Shown piece after piece: positions 48,428 to 60,219 of a DNA stretch of 64,000 nt. The translations under genes and the position numbers were made by a program. A model generated the notes under the pieces. The model was given only the letters and a program-made list of their open reading frames with translations, was not told where the DNA came from and ran no database searches. Source of the DNA: Rhodamnia argentea (Eukaryota > Streptophyta > Magnoliopsida > Myrtales > Myrtaceae); contig NC_063157.1 of NCBI RefSeq assembly GCF_020921035.1, positions 6,506,501-6,570,500 of the forward strand, read 5' to 3'. How positions within the stretch are numbered: the first letter of the stretch is position 1; each line of letters begins with the position of its first letter.

Positions 48428-48671
48428 CGCTTCTTGGTACCTTGGGATGTGCCCAAGGAAGGGAAGGATGGAAGAACATCAAAGGCTAGCGAGACGACGC
48501 AACTCCCAGCACCAGTTTTCTAACATTTCTCAGCTCCAGCAGAGCTCCCAGAGAGGCGTCTCTATGGAAGATCTCATCACTCTTTCGGGTGCGTTTGTCA
48601 ATTCCATGATCAAGATGAGCAGCATCACAGGTGGAGAGGAGGTTGGGAAGGACTGCAGGGCAGTAAATTAA

Positions 48672-49935
48672 GGTTCGCTTGCTACATGGACTGGATAATC
48701 GTATATTTTCTCTGTACAGATCAAGGCAAATGTATAAGATTTAGCTGGATCACTGCCTGTATTTGCTGGATATACTAGCCTGGAGATTAAAGGGCCTATA
48801 AGTTCAAGAGGAAGTGGAGAATATGCTTTCTTATGGACTGATGAACTAGATCTGATGTATTGACTTTGACTTAGCCTTTCTTTTCTCTTTTTACTGTCTT
48901 TCTGGAGTGGTCCATTAGAAAAATTTAGATCACTGCTTAGCTCATTGATGCTTGAATAAGACAACCAGTTCAACAATTTGGAAATACGGAGAAAATTACT
49001 CAATCAGTCTTGAAATTATTGCATGGATGTTAATTTAGTCTTAAGTTTTTTCAATCTTATCAATTCAGTCCTAAACTTTTGAGCGAAATTGCAACATAAG
49101 CCTCCTGGCCAATTTTCATCCGAAATCACTAGCTTGGTAGTCCATTCATTTGCGAGCTTTTTACGTGGCACATCGACATGTTACCAATTTTAGGTGAAAA
49201 TTAGCCTAAAGGATGGTATTGGAATATTGCGCAAAGGTTGAGGACTAAATTGGTGAAATTGATACTGTACAATATATTTAGGGTTTTTTATATATTAAAA
49301 TATAGATTTAGGATTGTTTGGACAATTTTTTTCAAAAGTATTTACAAATACGAGGCCTCATTTAATAATTAAATTTAGTCTCGCAATTTTCGAGAATTTG
49401 ACTTTACCGTCAATTATGGACTTTTTTTTTTTGGTCAAATAATAATGGACATTTAAATGTCCACGTTTTCTAGAATTTAATAATATTATGTTTCCAGTAA
49501 CTTTTTTGTTACTTGGTGGGCAAAAGCATAGGAAAAGAAAGATCTTAAGAACTTTGGGCGACAATTTCGTTGCCCAATCGCATCACAGCTTTAGCTCCTG
49601 CCGTTGACCACATCACCCCCGATTTTGTGCCCATCGCTTTCCCCCACGTGGTCTGAGGGGTCACGCAATTGAACCCGACCGATCGATCCATTGTGTCCTC
49701 ATGTCACACCACGGTCTTAATTGCTCAGCATTTGATTAGAGGTTGCATAATCCCCATTAAAATCAAAGCCAAAAGCACCTCTAATCTCGACATCACAGCA
49801 AATGGTGAGGATCTGAGGCCATTTCGGACAAATTCAAGGTCACCCATGAAAACAAGACCACTGCGGGTGCTGCGCTTCCTTCATTTTTAGGTCGGCTCAT
49901 GTTATTTTTCACGTGAAATTGCCTTATTACGGATT
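48672..49935. other. Spacer with a degenerate inverted-repeat element
   Basis: At about 48995-49270 the motif CAATTCAGTCCTAAACTTTT and its imperfect complement AAGGTTGAGGACTAAATTGG face each other. This is the pattern of a common plant MITE-like repeat. A similar half-unit (AATTGAGTC..AAACTTGAAC) lies at 56690-56800. No gene is recognised in the rest. Confidence 0.45.
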
Positions 49936-51071
49936 ACTTTGGAAGGATGCCTCTCGCTTCCTTCTTTAACGGAAAAGAGCTAAATAAATTACATAGATAT
50001 GTTACTCCCTTGTCAATAAAGAGCATCTGAACGTGAATTTGAAAAAGATAAAAATATATGATAATATCTATTGATTTAAGGGTTAATACCATAAAAAAAA
50101 ATCTTGAACTGGTACATTTATGATAATTTTACCATAAATTATTTTTTTGACCACAAAAAATTCCAAACTGGTATACTCGTGACAAATTTACCTCAAAATA
50201 TTTTTTTTGTAATTCTTACCGCCTAAGGATTGTCTCTGTGAAATAATCGGAGAACCACATATTCCATTCTTGTCTAGGGTTTATTTTGTTAAAAAGAAAT
50301 AATTTCTTTTTTCATTTCAATTTTGTAAAAAAGTCAATTTTTCATCGAATTGTTATTGGATACCGAGGACTTAGAGACTTTCCTAAGTCCGTATAGAAAG
50401 TATCTTGAGTCACTTTCCACAACCACTAATTCGATTTTCCGTCGAGCTATCCAATCTAATTTAAGACACCAAAAACCCTAAACTTGTATATTTGGGACAA
50501 ATTTATCCTAAATTAATTCTTTTGACCACGAAATACCCCAAGCTCATACACATGAGATAAATTTACCCTCCATTAAATTGAGTTAATATAACTAAAAATC
50601 CCAAATTGATAAGCCTATGACAAACAGAGGGCAAAAATCCCAAACCGATATATCCGCCAACTGTTACATGTCATTAGACTCAGCAATTTGACGGTTAAAT
50701 TTAACAAAAACTAACGGAGGGGTATATTTGTTATAAGTGTATCAGTTTGGGGTAAATTTATCACAAGTGTACAAGTTTAGGGTTTTTTGTGGTCAAAAAA
50801 ATAATTTGGCGTAAATTTATCACGGATGTATCGGTTTAGAATTTTCCGTGGTATTAACCCTAGATTTAAAGGTAATTTAGGAAAAGAATATTGTAGAACA
50901 AGCAAGACTCAAGATATGAAATTTAAATGAAATTTTGAACATGTGAAAGATATTGAGATTTGGTTACAATTATGATGTAAATAAACTCTTTTCTCGACAT
51001 GAAATAAAATTGAGATGGTATGATTATCATATTGATATTATTAACTTCCGTAAATATGTTCATTGCATTGA
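49936..51071 (+). repeat. Left copy of a 346-bp duplication, split by a MITE
   Basis: Excluding the 781-bp MITE and one 9-bp target copy, this segment is 346 bp. It matches 52285-52630 at about 90 percent by eye, from ACTTTGGAAGGATG to CATTG(C/T)ATTGA. Function unknown. Confidence 0.8.
50080..50860. mobile_element. Mutator-like MITE (GGGTTAATACC)
   Basis: Terminal inverted repeats GGGTTAATACC / GGTATTAACCC enclose 781 bp, flanked by TTGATTTAA (50071-50079) and TAGATTTAA (50861-50869), a 9-bp duplication with one mismatch. The duplicate segment has the single, unfilled site TAGATTTAA at 52420-52428, proving the insertion boundaries. Internal repeats of the ACAAATTTA(C/T)C type occur. No ORF. 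Confidence 0.9.
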
Positions 51072-52284
51072 CTTTTGCCTTGATTGAGACTAATTACTGG
51101 ATTGACCATTGATAATTGGTTTGAGATCACTCAATGGATTGACCAATGACCATTGATTTATGATTGTAAACTATTATTGTTGTCGATCCTATACGTAAAA
51201 AAAATTGCTGGGAAGATATCATTTACTTATGATACTTCACATATATCATATATTGGGTTGAACTTGAAAGTGATGATATCATTTTCATAAATGTGCATAG
51301 TGATTGTTTGATTCGCTTAGAAGAATTATATTACTCGTTAAGTTGCGTTAGCTCACTCCTTTCATCTTACCTGCTTTTCGGGTTCTTCGGCGACCCACAA
51401 GCGGGATGCTAGCATTTCGTTAGCGGGACTTTGATAGAGGGTTTTTGGGTATAAGTTGTATATAGTTGATGAGCTTCTTAAACAGATCTTTTTGATGGAT
51501 ATGTTTAGGGCTAAATTGGCAAAACTTTAAAAGGTTTACGACTAAATTAACATAATTAAAATGTTTAGCACTATATTGGCTAATCATCAAAATATTTAGA
51601 ATTGAATTGGCATAATTGAAAGGATTATGATTAATTGGCGGCCATACAATAAATTAAATACTTTTTGGACAATTATCCTCATGTTCTTGAACAAGACTAT
51701 TGTCGAAATAGTTTGGGACTATCTCATGGCGAACTTAGACTATAAAGCAAAAGTTCATTTGACTTCTTTTGATACTATTTTCAACCCCCATGTTCATATT
51801 TTGAAACGTGGTCAATTGATAGATACCGATAGAAAGGTTAAATATACATCTTAACTTCATCCTTATTTAATTGAATGCGTTTTGCTTTTATAAGTATCAT
51901 AAAACAATGACTAGGAGAAAATTCGATTAGGTCGATCAATTTGAGTAAACACGTACGTATGTGCCTTTTTCAATAAGTAGAAGATTTTCCAGCTCATAGA
52001 TAATGTCAACTTTGACTTGCCAACCTTGGTTATTGGTAGGTTGTCCAAATATGGCGCTGCTGTTTAGAGAAGTCTGGCGGATGCAACTAGTACATGTGAT
52101 CATGAGGGGGGAACAAAAAGAATGAGGAGGAATCTGTCACCGTAACCGCATGACCTTTTTATCATCTATATGTGAACGTGTATATATATATCGGGTTGAG
52201 CAGGGTCACACTTTGAGGCTGCATCCTTTATGAGAAAAAATGGCCGTGTGATTATCCTATTCTTATGGAAATTGCGGTGTGACA
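51072..52284 (+). mobile_element. Fragment of a Tekay/Del-like LTR
   Basis: The segment shares LTR blocks with 7700-10092: GGTATAAGTTGTATATAGTT near 51447, TGACCTTTTTATCATCTATA near 52151, and the end GCGGTGTGACA at 52284. The 5' half of the LTR is not recognisable. Four degenerate ~30-bp repeats (TTTAG..CTAAATTGGC..) lie at about 51506-51628. No coding domains adjoin it. It is wedged between the two copies of the 346-bp duplication. Confidence 0.65.
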
Positions 52285-52630
52285 ACTTTAGATGGATATC
52301 TCTTGCTTCCTTCTTTAAAGGAAAAGAGCCAAAAAAATTACATAGTATTTTCACTCCCTTATCAATAAAGAGCATCTAAACATGAATTTGAAAAAGATAA
52401 AAATATAAGATAATATCTATAGATTTAAAGGTAATTCGGGAAAAGAATATTGTAGAACAAGCAAGACTCAAGATATGAAAGTTAAATGAAATTTTGAACA
52501 TGTGAAAGATACCAAGATTTCATTACAGTAATGATATAAATAAACTCTTTTCTCAACATGAAATAAAATTGAGATGGTATGATTATCATATTGATATTAT
52601 TAACTTCCATAAATATATTCATTGTATTGA
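52285..52630 (+). repeat. Right copy of the 346-bp duplication (empty site)
   Basis: This is the unfilled counterpart of 49936-51071. It starts directly after the LTR end GTGACA and keeps TAGATTTAA at 52420-52428 without the MITE. Confidence 0.8.
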
Positions 52631-54726
52631 AGTATATGGTTATTATCGTTTTGATAACCGATATGAAGCTTTTTTTTTTTTTAAATGTTGCCCTAAAGTT
52701 TTTATATTCATGATCTCTTTTGTCCGTATGTGGATACTCTCGCTACTGATTACCAAAAAAAAAAAATTTTCTAAAAGCAAATTCTTTTAATTTTTTTTTT
52801 CGGATCCTTCTGTTTAGATAAGACAACATTGGATTTTCATATTTTTCAAGCAACTTAAAAAAAAACTAAACAATCTTTTCTTCGAAAATAATAATTTGGG
52901 ACTTGTGGTGCGTTTGCTGTGCAAAAAAACTCAATAATTTCAAAGAAATAATTTTAATCTCTTATATTGCTCGAAAAACGGGTCAATAAAATATGTCAAC
53001 ATTAATAGCAACAACCTAGACCTAAACAGTTTCGTCAAAAAAGAAAACATTTTTGCTAGTTCATTTATATTCTCGGACATAGCATATCAAACATTTGCTT
53101 TATTCTGGATAATATATTAATATAAAAAATTGTAAATTGAATTGGAATCACCCATAATAAAGAGATCCAAATCAATACTAAATAATAAGTATTGACTTTT
53201 TTTGTGAAAAAAAAATCCAAACCGATACACATTAATGCCACATTTATATACCATACATTAGATTCCATCAAATTTTATGAAACGCAAAAGAACCTAAGTG
53301 ACGTGATCAGTCCAAGTGAAAACTTATACTTCTCTTTTTATTTTATTTTATTTTATTTTATTATTTTTCACTTGAATCGCTGCCACCTCAAATTTGTCTT
53401 CTTATTTATTGCTTCAATTAGCACACGTTTGAAATTGAAAATAATAAAGGCTCATTCGTCTTCGTCTTCACTGTTCCATCTTTGTCTTCGTTTTCGTCAC
53501 TCGTTCAAGCACACTCTTCTTCTCGAGCATGCTGTTCTATCCAACTCATCCATGTTCACGATACCAACAAACGCAGCCTCAAGCAGATGTGTCAGGGCTA
53601 ATCATAAACAAAGCAAGCAAACGACGCGTGCCCAACGTTCATTGCGGTTTCTGTTTTCCCCTTCTGGGAACAACATTAGCCGACGACAAGAAGTTAGAAT
53701 TAAAGAAGAGTGCAGAAGAATCCGAGTCCGCTTGATTAACCTATCGCTTTTGTCACCAGAAACATCCCAACAAAGTATCCAAAAGTTGTTGACAGATGAA
53801 TGTTTCCTCAAATCATGGCCACATGCTCCGAATAAGTCCGAATCCCAAGCAAAGCATTTATCATATACTTGTATCATCTATCTCTATGTCAAGGAGACGA
53901 GACCAAAGATCATCCAGTTTTGCTGATGTTGCCGAGATGGAGCTCGCCGAGCTTGAGCGCGTAAACCTCGCTTCCTCGAAAGTCTTCTTCATCTGGCATC
54001 GTATCCTAAAAGGACCTGCAGCATTGGCAAGAGTTTGTGAGATTATATTGCGAATCTTCGTCATGCTACAAACTGATGTTGCCTTTCTTTGGATTTTGCA
54101 TTCTCGTTCGCGTCACTTTGATTTTTAGTACAAGAACACATTCATCTTTTATTATGCTGTCCCCGACACTAAATATAGATCAAGGCCAGCCAAAAACTAT
54201 TCCAAGTACAAGAGCACATTGGTAGTTTCTCCTACACTGTCCCCAACAGTTAATATGATCAGATTCATTCCAATGAAAACTATTCCAGGTACTGCATATC
54301 TGTGCAATTAGACCCCATAGCATAACTTGACTTCTTCGTCAGAAAAGGAAGAATCGGTGAAAGGCCAAGAAGTAACTAAGAAATTTAGGAACGAGGAAGA
54401 CAAAGCTTGAAGTTACAGGTTATCATGACATAACACTTTCTCAGCTCATTCCAGTAAGGAAGACGAAAAACTCTAAAAACGTACTAATTGAACAGGTTGG
54501 TCCATTCTCTTTCTTGTCCACAACATATTGCACTCTACCTCCAGAACTTAAGCAGATCTAAAGAAAGTAATAGCAACTTCAAATGAGGCAAACCAAGGAA
54601 GATGAAAGAATCTAAATGTACCAAATGAAAGCGAATGAATAGGGTAAGTTACCACAAATCCAACAGACATTTGAGCTCATTGATCTACCCAACAAGACAG
54701 ACATTTAACTGGTAAAGAACTCATAT
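52631..54726. other. AT-rich spacer, no recognised gene
   Basis: A 244-codon plus-strand frame at 53192-53926 is of low complexity at its start, with a (TTTTA)n tract at 53338-53362. It has no domain I recognise, so it is not called as a gene. A short frame at 53930-54128 (ELAELERVNLASSKVF) is likewise unrecognised. Confidence 0.4.
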
Positions 54727-55953
54727 CTATCCCAATAACATCTCAAACACTTCCAACAAACAACCAAAGAAAGAGCACTGGGTTAACAAACAGAGCAGCG
54801 AGAGATAAGAAGTACCTAATACCCGGCTGTTGCAGACATCAATGTACCCAGTGTCAACAAGAACCTTCTCTCTCTTAGCCAATTCAATATCCTCGTCCAC
54901 CATCATCTCCACCAACTTCTCGAACCCAACCTTGGCCTTCCAACCCAACACCTCCTTGGCCTTAGTTGCATCTCCCCTCAACTGGTCGACCCCCGCCGGC
55001 CTGAGCGGTATCTCATTATCATAAACCACATAGTCCCGCCATTCCAGCCCCACATACTCAAACGCCGTCATCATAATCTCGTCCACCGTGTGCGACTCCC
55101 CCATCCCGACCACGTAGTCGTCAGGTTTTCCTTGCTGCAGCATCATCCACATCGCCTCCACGTAGTCCCCAGCGAAACCCCAGTCCCGGGAGGCCAACAG
55201 ATTCCCCAGGAACAACTTGCTCTGTAGCCCCATCTTGATCCGCCCCACAGCCCTCGTTATCTTCCGGGTCACGAAGTTCCAGTCCTGCCTCGGGGACTCG
55301 GGGTTGAACAGGATCCCGTTGCACGCGAACAGCCCGTGGGCCTCGCGGTAGTACACAGTGTACCAGTGCGCAGCGCACTTGGACACGCCGTAGAGGGACC
55401 AAGGGTGGAACTGGGATTTCTCGTTCATCCTCAAATACCCAGATTTGTCAGACTGCGGTCCGAACACCTCTGAAGACCCAGACTGGAAGTAGCGGATGTG
55501 ACTGCGGCCGGTAACGGAGACGTGGGAACGCACGGCCTCAAGAAGCCGGAAGGCAACCGTGGCGACAATATCGGGGTATTCAGGGGTCTCGAGAGAGACC
55601 GCCACCTCGTACTGGTCGGCGAGATTGTAGACCTCGTCGGGGGAGATCGCGTCAATCCAGCGGCGGAGACAGAGAGAGGAGTCGGTGAGAATAGAGCAGC
55701 GAAGCTTCATCCGGGCATTGTGGGCGTAGTTGCGGGGGTTGATGTAGATGTGGTCGACCCGTTGGGTGTTGAAGTTGGAGGAGCGAACGCTCATGCCGTA
55801 GACCTCGTATCCTTTGTCAAGCAAGAACTCGCTGAGGTACGACCCGACCTGGCCGGCAATGCCGATGATCAGGGCCACTTTGCTGTACTGCGGCGGCGGG
55901 GCTTCGCCTTTGGTTCCGGAACCGGATTTGGGCGTGTCGTTCTGGGTCGCCAT
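54727..55953 (-). CDS. GDP-mannose 4,6-dehydratase-like protein (GMD/MUR1 family)
   Basis: A single intron-free frame of 408 aa matches GMD, a cytosolic short-chain dehydrogenase that converts GDP-mannose to GDP-4-keto-6-deoxymannose, the first step to GDP-L-fucose for cell-wall polymers and glycans. Seen: Rossmann loop GIAGQVG (usual GITGQDG), RSSNFNTQR, active-site GSSEVFG (Ser, Glu) and YGVSK (Tyr, Lys), NFVTRKITRAVGRIKMGLQ, LFLGNL.ASRDWGFAGDYVEA, RPAGVDQLRGDATKAKEVLG, and VDEDIELAKREKVLVDTGY. The catalytic residues are kept. Odd: D-to-V in the glycine loop, MSVRSSN where IRRSSN is usual, ADQYEV for AAQSHV, and a 30-residue hydrophobic tail after VDTGYIDV that replaces the normal end. A GT after TATTAG might instead be a donor. 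It could be a divergent active paralogue or an early pseudogene. Confidence 0.85.
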   Translation of the reverse strand: MATQNDTPKSGSGTKGEAPPPQYSKVALIIGIAGQVGSYLSEFLLDKGYEVYGMSVRSSNFNTQRVDHIYINPRNYAHNARMKLRCSILTDSSLCLRRWIDAISPDEVYNLADQYEVAVSLETPEYPDIVATVAFRLLEAVRSHVSVTGRSHIRYFQSGSSEVFGPQSDKSGYLRMNEKSQFHPWSLYGVSKCAAHWYTVYYREAHGLFACNGILFNPESPRQDWNFVTRKITRAVGRIKMGLQSKLFLGNLLASRDWGFAGDYVEAMWMMLQQGKPDDYVVGMGESHTVDEIMMTAFEYVGLEWRDYVVYDNEIPLRPAGVDQLRGDATKAKEVLGWKAKVGFEKLVEMMVDEDIELAKREKVLVDTGYIDVCNSRVLGTSYLSLLCLLTQCSFFGCLLEVFEMLLG

Positions 55954-56932
55954 TATTGCATAGGATGGCGAAACGGGTCTTGCTCGCGAGATGTTCGTGG
56001 TATTGCCTGAAAGAGAAAGGGGCAGATTTGAAGGAGATGTAATGTAATCGATGGACTCTAGGGTTTTGAAGAGATGATGCGTGCCGGGTTTGGGAGATTT
56101 TAAGAGGTGGGAGAGGAAGAGATTAGGACGGTTCAGTCAAGCCATCGCGCCACGTGGTATCGTCAATATGAAAAAGTCAGTGAAAACTCGGCAGATGGGG
56201 ATTACTCTAGGACCGGATCGCGGTGCATTGCGAACCGTCCGATGAAGGCTCCCGATAAAGTAACGGCCTAATATCCTAAACAAATTAAGCACAATCCAAT
56301 TTTATCTTAATTTTGTTTACGGTCGCAATTTTACTCTAAACTTTTTTTATCCCATAAAAATTCTCAATTTTAGATCTATTTCAATTCTACCGTCCAATCT
56401 CAATTCTATCATAAAATTTTTCTTTTTCATAACAAATCACTAATTTTTACTTGAGCCGCAAATATATTTAAATTAATCCTCCATTTCAAATTTTTTCTTT
56501 GACAATCGAGAGATTGAAAACTCCCTAGCACAAGTTGTTTGAGTTTCTCGAAGGCAAACTCTCTGAGCACGAGAGATGAAAAGTATAGCTGTGACGTGAA
56601 AATGCCACTTAAGGAGGTGATTTAGGATGGTTGGTTAATGGGACACATTTGGGACTCAAAGTAAAAGTTGATTTTTGGGATATGTTCACTATAAGTCCTA
56701 AAATTATAATAAAAGTATAATTGAGTCATAAAACTTGAACAAAATACAACAATTCCTAACACTTATCAATTTGGTACAATTGAGTCTTTCTGTTAACTCC
56801 ATCCACTTTAACTAATGGAATATGCTGACGCGATTTTTTAATATTTTCACTCTCCTACGTGGCTATGCTGTTTCGGTCCAATTCTAATTTTTAACATAAT
56901 TTTAACTTAAAATAATTTAAAAAATAAGCTTT

Positions 56933-56935
<3 letters not shown>
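55954..56935. other. Upstream region of the GMD-like gene
   Basis: About 150 bp of likely 5' UTR and promoter, then AT-rich sequence. A half-copy of the degenerate MITE-like repeat (see 48672-49935) lies at about 56690-56800. No TATA box stands out. Confidence 0.4.

Positions 56936-57022
<87 letters not shown>
56936..57022 (+). repeat. Long (GA)n microsatellite
   Basis: An uninterrupted GA run of about 87 bp, the longest of three in this window. It lies just upstream of the copia LTR. Confidence 0.95.
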
Positions 57023-57025
<3 letters not shown>

Positions 57026-57684
57026 GGAAGCAGGAGCATATTTTTCTCAGCTGGAATTCTTCTGTCAATGAAGACGTAGACGCAGAGGTTGATGACGAAG
57101 AAGAAGAAGATTTGTTTAACTAAATTTATAATAATACGCCCATGAAGAGGTGCGTTTGATATGTACATGAAGAGGTGTGTTTAAGAGGACCCCACGAAGA
57201 GGTGCTTTTCGAATGGACACCTTTTTATCTATAATAGGGATAGATGACTTTGAAAAGGTATGAGAGAAAATGAACGTTCGTACAGAAAACTAACATACGT
57301 TCTTCCTACTGCACTCTCAAGAACAAACACTCCCACTAAAGGCAAAAAAATAGTTACTTTGAGAATCGATTTACATTTACGTTGTGAAATAAGAATACTT
57401 TCCGCACGCATCGGAGATTCAACGAAGTTCTTGGGCAAATTTCGCAATGAAACATCGATAGTGGTTAGTAGAATTTCTCGATGTTAAAATCCAACATTCG
57501 TATTAGAGCCCAGGTTAAAATCCATACCTTGTTTCCGTCGAGTTTTGGCTTGATTACTATGCTGATTTTTGAATAAATCGTCGAATACGAACGGGGTATC
57601 AAGGCAAGTCTAGGGTTGTGGACCATTATGTTTGGTGTACTTTGCAAATTATTCATTTGACGAAAAACACTTTTGAACACATAG

Positions 57685-57895
57685 TGATACTCGTCTCGTC
57701 GAGACGAGAAAAACAGTGGTCGCATGACTCCGGAGGAGGCCGTATGAAGCCGCACGCGCTCCTACAGCATCGACCGCCGAGTGTCGCAGCGAAACGTCGC
57801 ATGTGCGCGAAATTTTATCCAATAAAAGTTAATTTTGATCATATCATTGGACTCGTCTCGTCGACACGAGAAAAACGAGTGGTCGCATGCCTTGA
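57685..57895 (+). repeat. Palindromic repeat pair in the copia leader
   Basis: CTCGTCTCGTCGAGACGAG near 57691 is a near-perfect palindrome, followed by AAAAAC.GTGGTCGCATG. A diverged copy (CTCGTCTCGTCGACACGAG) follows about 162 bp later near 57853. The two could form RNA hairpins in the leader. Confidence 0.75.
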
Positions 57896-60219
57896 ACGGC
57901 CGTCGGAAGTGGTGGCACACACCTTCATGAGCTGTGACGGCATCTGCGCGTGAGATTCATGCGCTACTGAAACAGCGCGACAAACTAGCCAGACCTGTTT
58001 TGCTCGACCCGGTTCTGGCCCGACCCCTTGGTTCGACTTGGTTTCGGACCACTCGTTGATCCATGCTGTTCTGACCCGATCTGATTTTCCCTTGACCGGT
58101 TGGGATCCGAACCGAACCGTTGACTTTGCCCGATTCTGACCCGAACTATTTGAACCGACTTGTTTTTGACTCAATTGACTATCTATCGGCCAAATGTTGA
58201 CCGTTGACCACCGCGCATGCACCAATTTTTAAAAAGCGCGTGTGAGCACATACGAACTCCGATCGGGGCGTTCTTGGTACTTGCGTGTTCCTATTGAAAA
58301 GTTCTATATTGTGATATATTTATTTTACATATTTGATATTTTTAAAGTTATAAAAATGCATATGAAACCCTAAACGCATGTAATTTTTGGTCTTTTTTGC
58401 ATTTTTATTTATTTTTTCATGTGGTTTTGAAAATGCAGAATATTGCTTACATGTAAATCACCACTTTATGATAATTTATTGCATGGTACATAGAGGGTAT
58501 GTATAAGAGTTTACGTGCTTGTAATTAGAATTCAAAGCAAACTCGAACAATGGTAGGAGATTATGTTTTCTTACATTTTGCGTTTGATTATGATCAATGC
58601 GTGAATTGCATGTATTATGCTATGCCCGTATGATTAAGAGATAAATGATCAATGGATCATGTGTCTTGATTATTTTTTCCAGTGGGAGTTCGTAGATTGG
58701 TAGAATTCGATGGAATTCTCACCTAGAACATAAATTTTGGGCGAATTGAACTAAATGCATGATAGTGAGACAATATACAGAAGTTGATTGGGAACATATT
58801 GAACTTTCGTTTCGGTGTCTTTTGTCGAATTATCATTTATTTAGGTTGCTCTTTGTTACAAAATTAATTATATGTGTTAATGTGAAAGATGTGCTAGTAT
58901 TAATTCCGTGCTTATTCTATCAATATAGAATTGTCATTAACTATGGCTTCTGCATCTAAGACCATTGTGGTTGACCTCAATAAGGGTGAAAAACTGAACA
59001 GTGATAATTATGACATTTGGCACCGAAAGGTTCAAGACATCCTTTAAGAACAAGAGGTTTTGGAAACCCTCAACCACACTATGGATCAACCTGAGCAAGG
59101 AAATTCTGCTCAACACGGAAGAGATCTAGAAGCTTATCAAGCTTGGGAAAAGAAAAATAGCATTGCTCACATCACGTTCTTGAGTTGTATGTAGGATGAT
59201 CTCATATGTGAGTTTGAAGGACTTGAGAATGCTCAAGATATTTGGACTGCTCCGAAAGAAAAGTTTGGGGGTACATCTACTACCAAATTAATGTGGCTCA
59301 CTATCAAGTTTGACACCTTTCGAAAGCGCCAAAATCAAAATATGAGGCAACACCTTCGGGAGATGTTAAACATGATACGAGAGCTCAAGACAGCAGGTCA
59401 TACCCTAACCGATGAACAAAAAGTTCAGGTTGTTATTAGGTCTCTTCTTGAAAGTTGGGAGCATATGAAAATCAATATGACGCATAATGAGAATATCACA
59501 ACTTTTGATTATCTAACGCGTCATTTGGAGTTAGAGAATGAGCACCTAGAGGTTGCTAAATCTTCTACGCATGCTTACGTTGTTGAAACTAGTTCATGCG
59601 AAGCTTCGAGTTTTAATCGCAAAAAGAACTATAAGTTCAACAACAAAGGGAAGGAGACTGATCATGCATTCCAAAAGAGCCAAAACCCTCTAAGAAAAGA
59701 AGTATCGTAGGAAGAAGGGCAAGGTCAAAATGATCTGTTACAATTGTGGCAAGATGGGTCATTTCACTCGTGAATGCTCTGAGCCAAAGAAGGTAACCGA
59801 TTACTCCACTACTTTAAGTAATTCTTTTGTTTCTAACATTGCAATCGTTGTTGAATCACATCCTATGTGGACTATAGACTCCGGAGCTACGGACCATGTA
59901 GCTAGAGATCGAGGAGCATTTGTGAAGAATCGTCGGATACCGCCAGGGAAAAAGATGGATATATGTTGGAAATAACTCCAAAATTGAAGTGAATGGTGTT
60001 GGCATATGTAAATTAAATTTACGTGGTGATCGAAGTCTGTTTCTACATGATGTCCTCTATGCTTCTGATATTCGGCGAAATTTGATCTCTATAATTGTTC
60101 TTCTAGGCTTAGGTTATGTTTTAAATTTTCATGGCGATTGTGTTGACATTAAATTTGGAATAGCTTATTATGGTTCTGGTTATGTACTAAATGGTTTTAT
60201 GGTTTTAGACATTAACAAC

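Larger units (their letters stand above)
47495..48671 (+). pseudogene. Class III peroxidase (PER64-like) pseudogene
   Basis: Seen in order: DKTCPDAELTFAYAVKNAAM, LLRMHFHDCFIR with the distal haem His, [20 protein letters not shown] followed by ARDSLVL, then RNSQHQFSNISQLQQSSQRG, VSMEDLITLSGAF, and the end NSMIKMSSITGGEEVGKDCR, AVN, stop. Live members are secreted haem peroxidases that oxidise phenolics, for example in lignin formation. The central part with the proximal His (GGHTLGFSHC) is missing: LSG joins directly to FVNSMIKM. A stop replaces the second Tyr before DKTCP. An exact 92-bp tandem duplication covers the end of exon 1 and its donor. Dead. Confidence 0.85.

Noticed and set aside
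53192-53926. 244-aa plus-strand frame
   Set aside because: It starts in low-complexity TTTTA repeats, has no recognisable domain, and has no splice or homology support.
55498-56010. 170-aa frame on the plus strand
   Set aside because: It is the antisense shadow of the GMD-like gene in GC-rich codons.
57691-57871. Possible CRISPR-like or operator-like palindromes
   Set aside because: There are only two copies, in a plant retroelement leader, with no spacer array.
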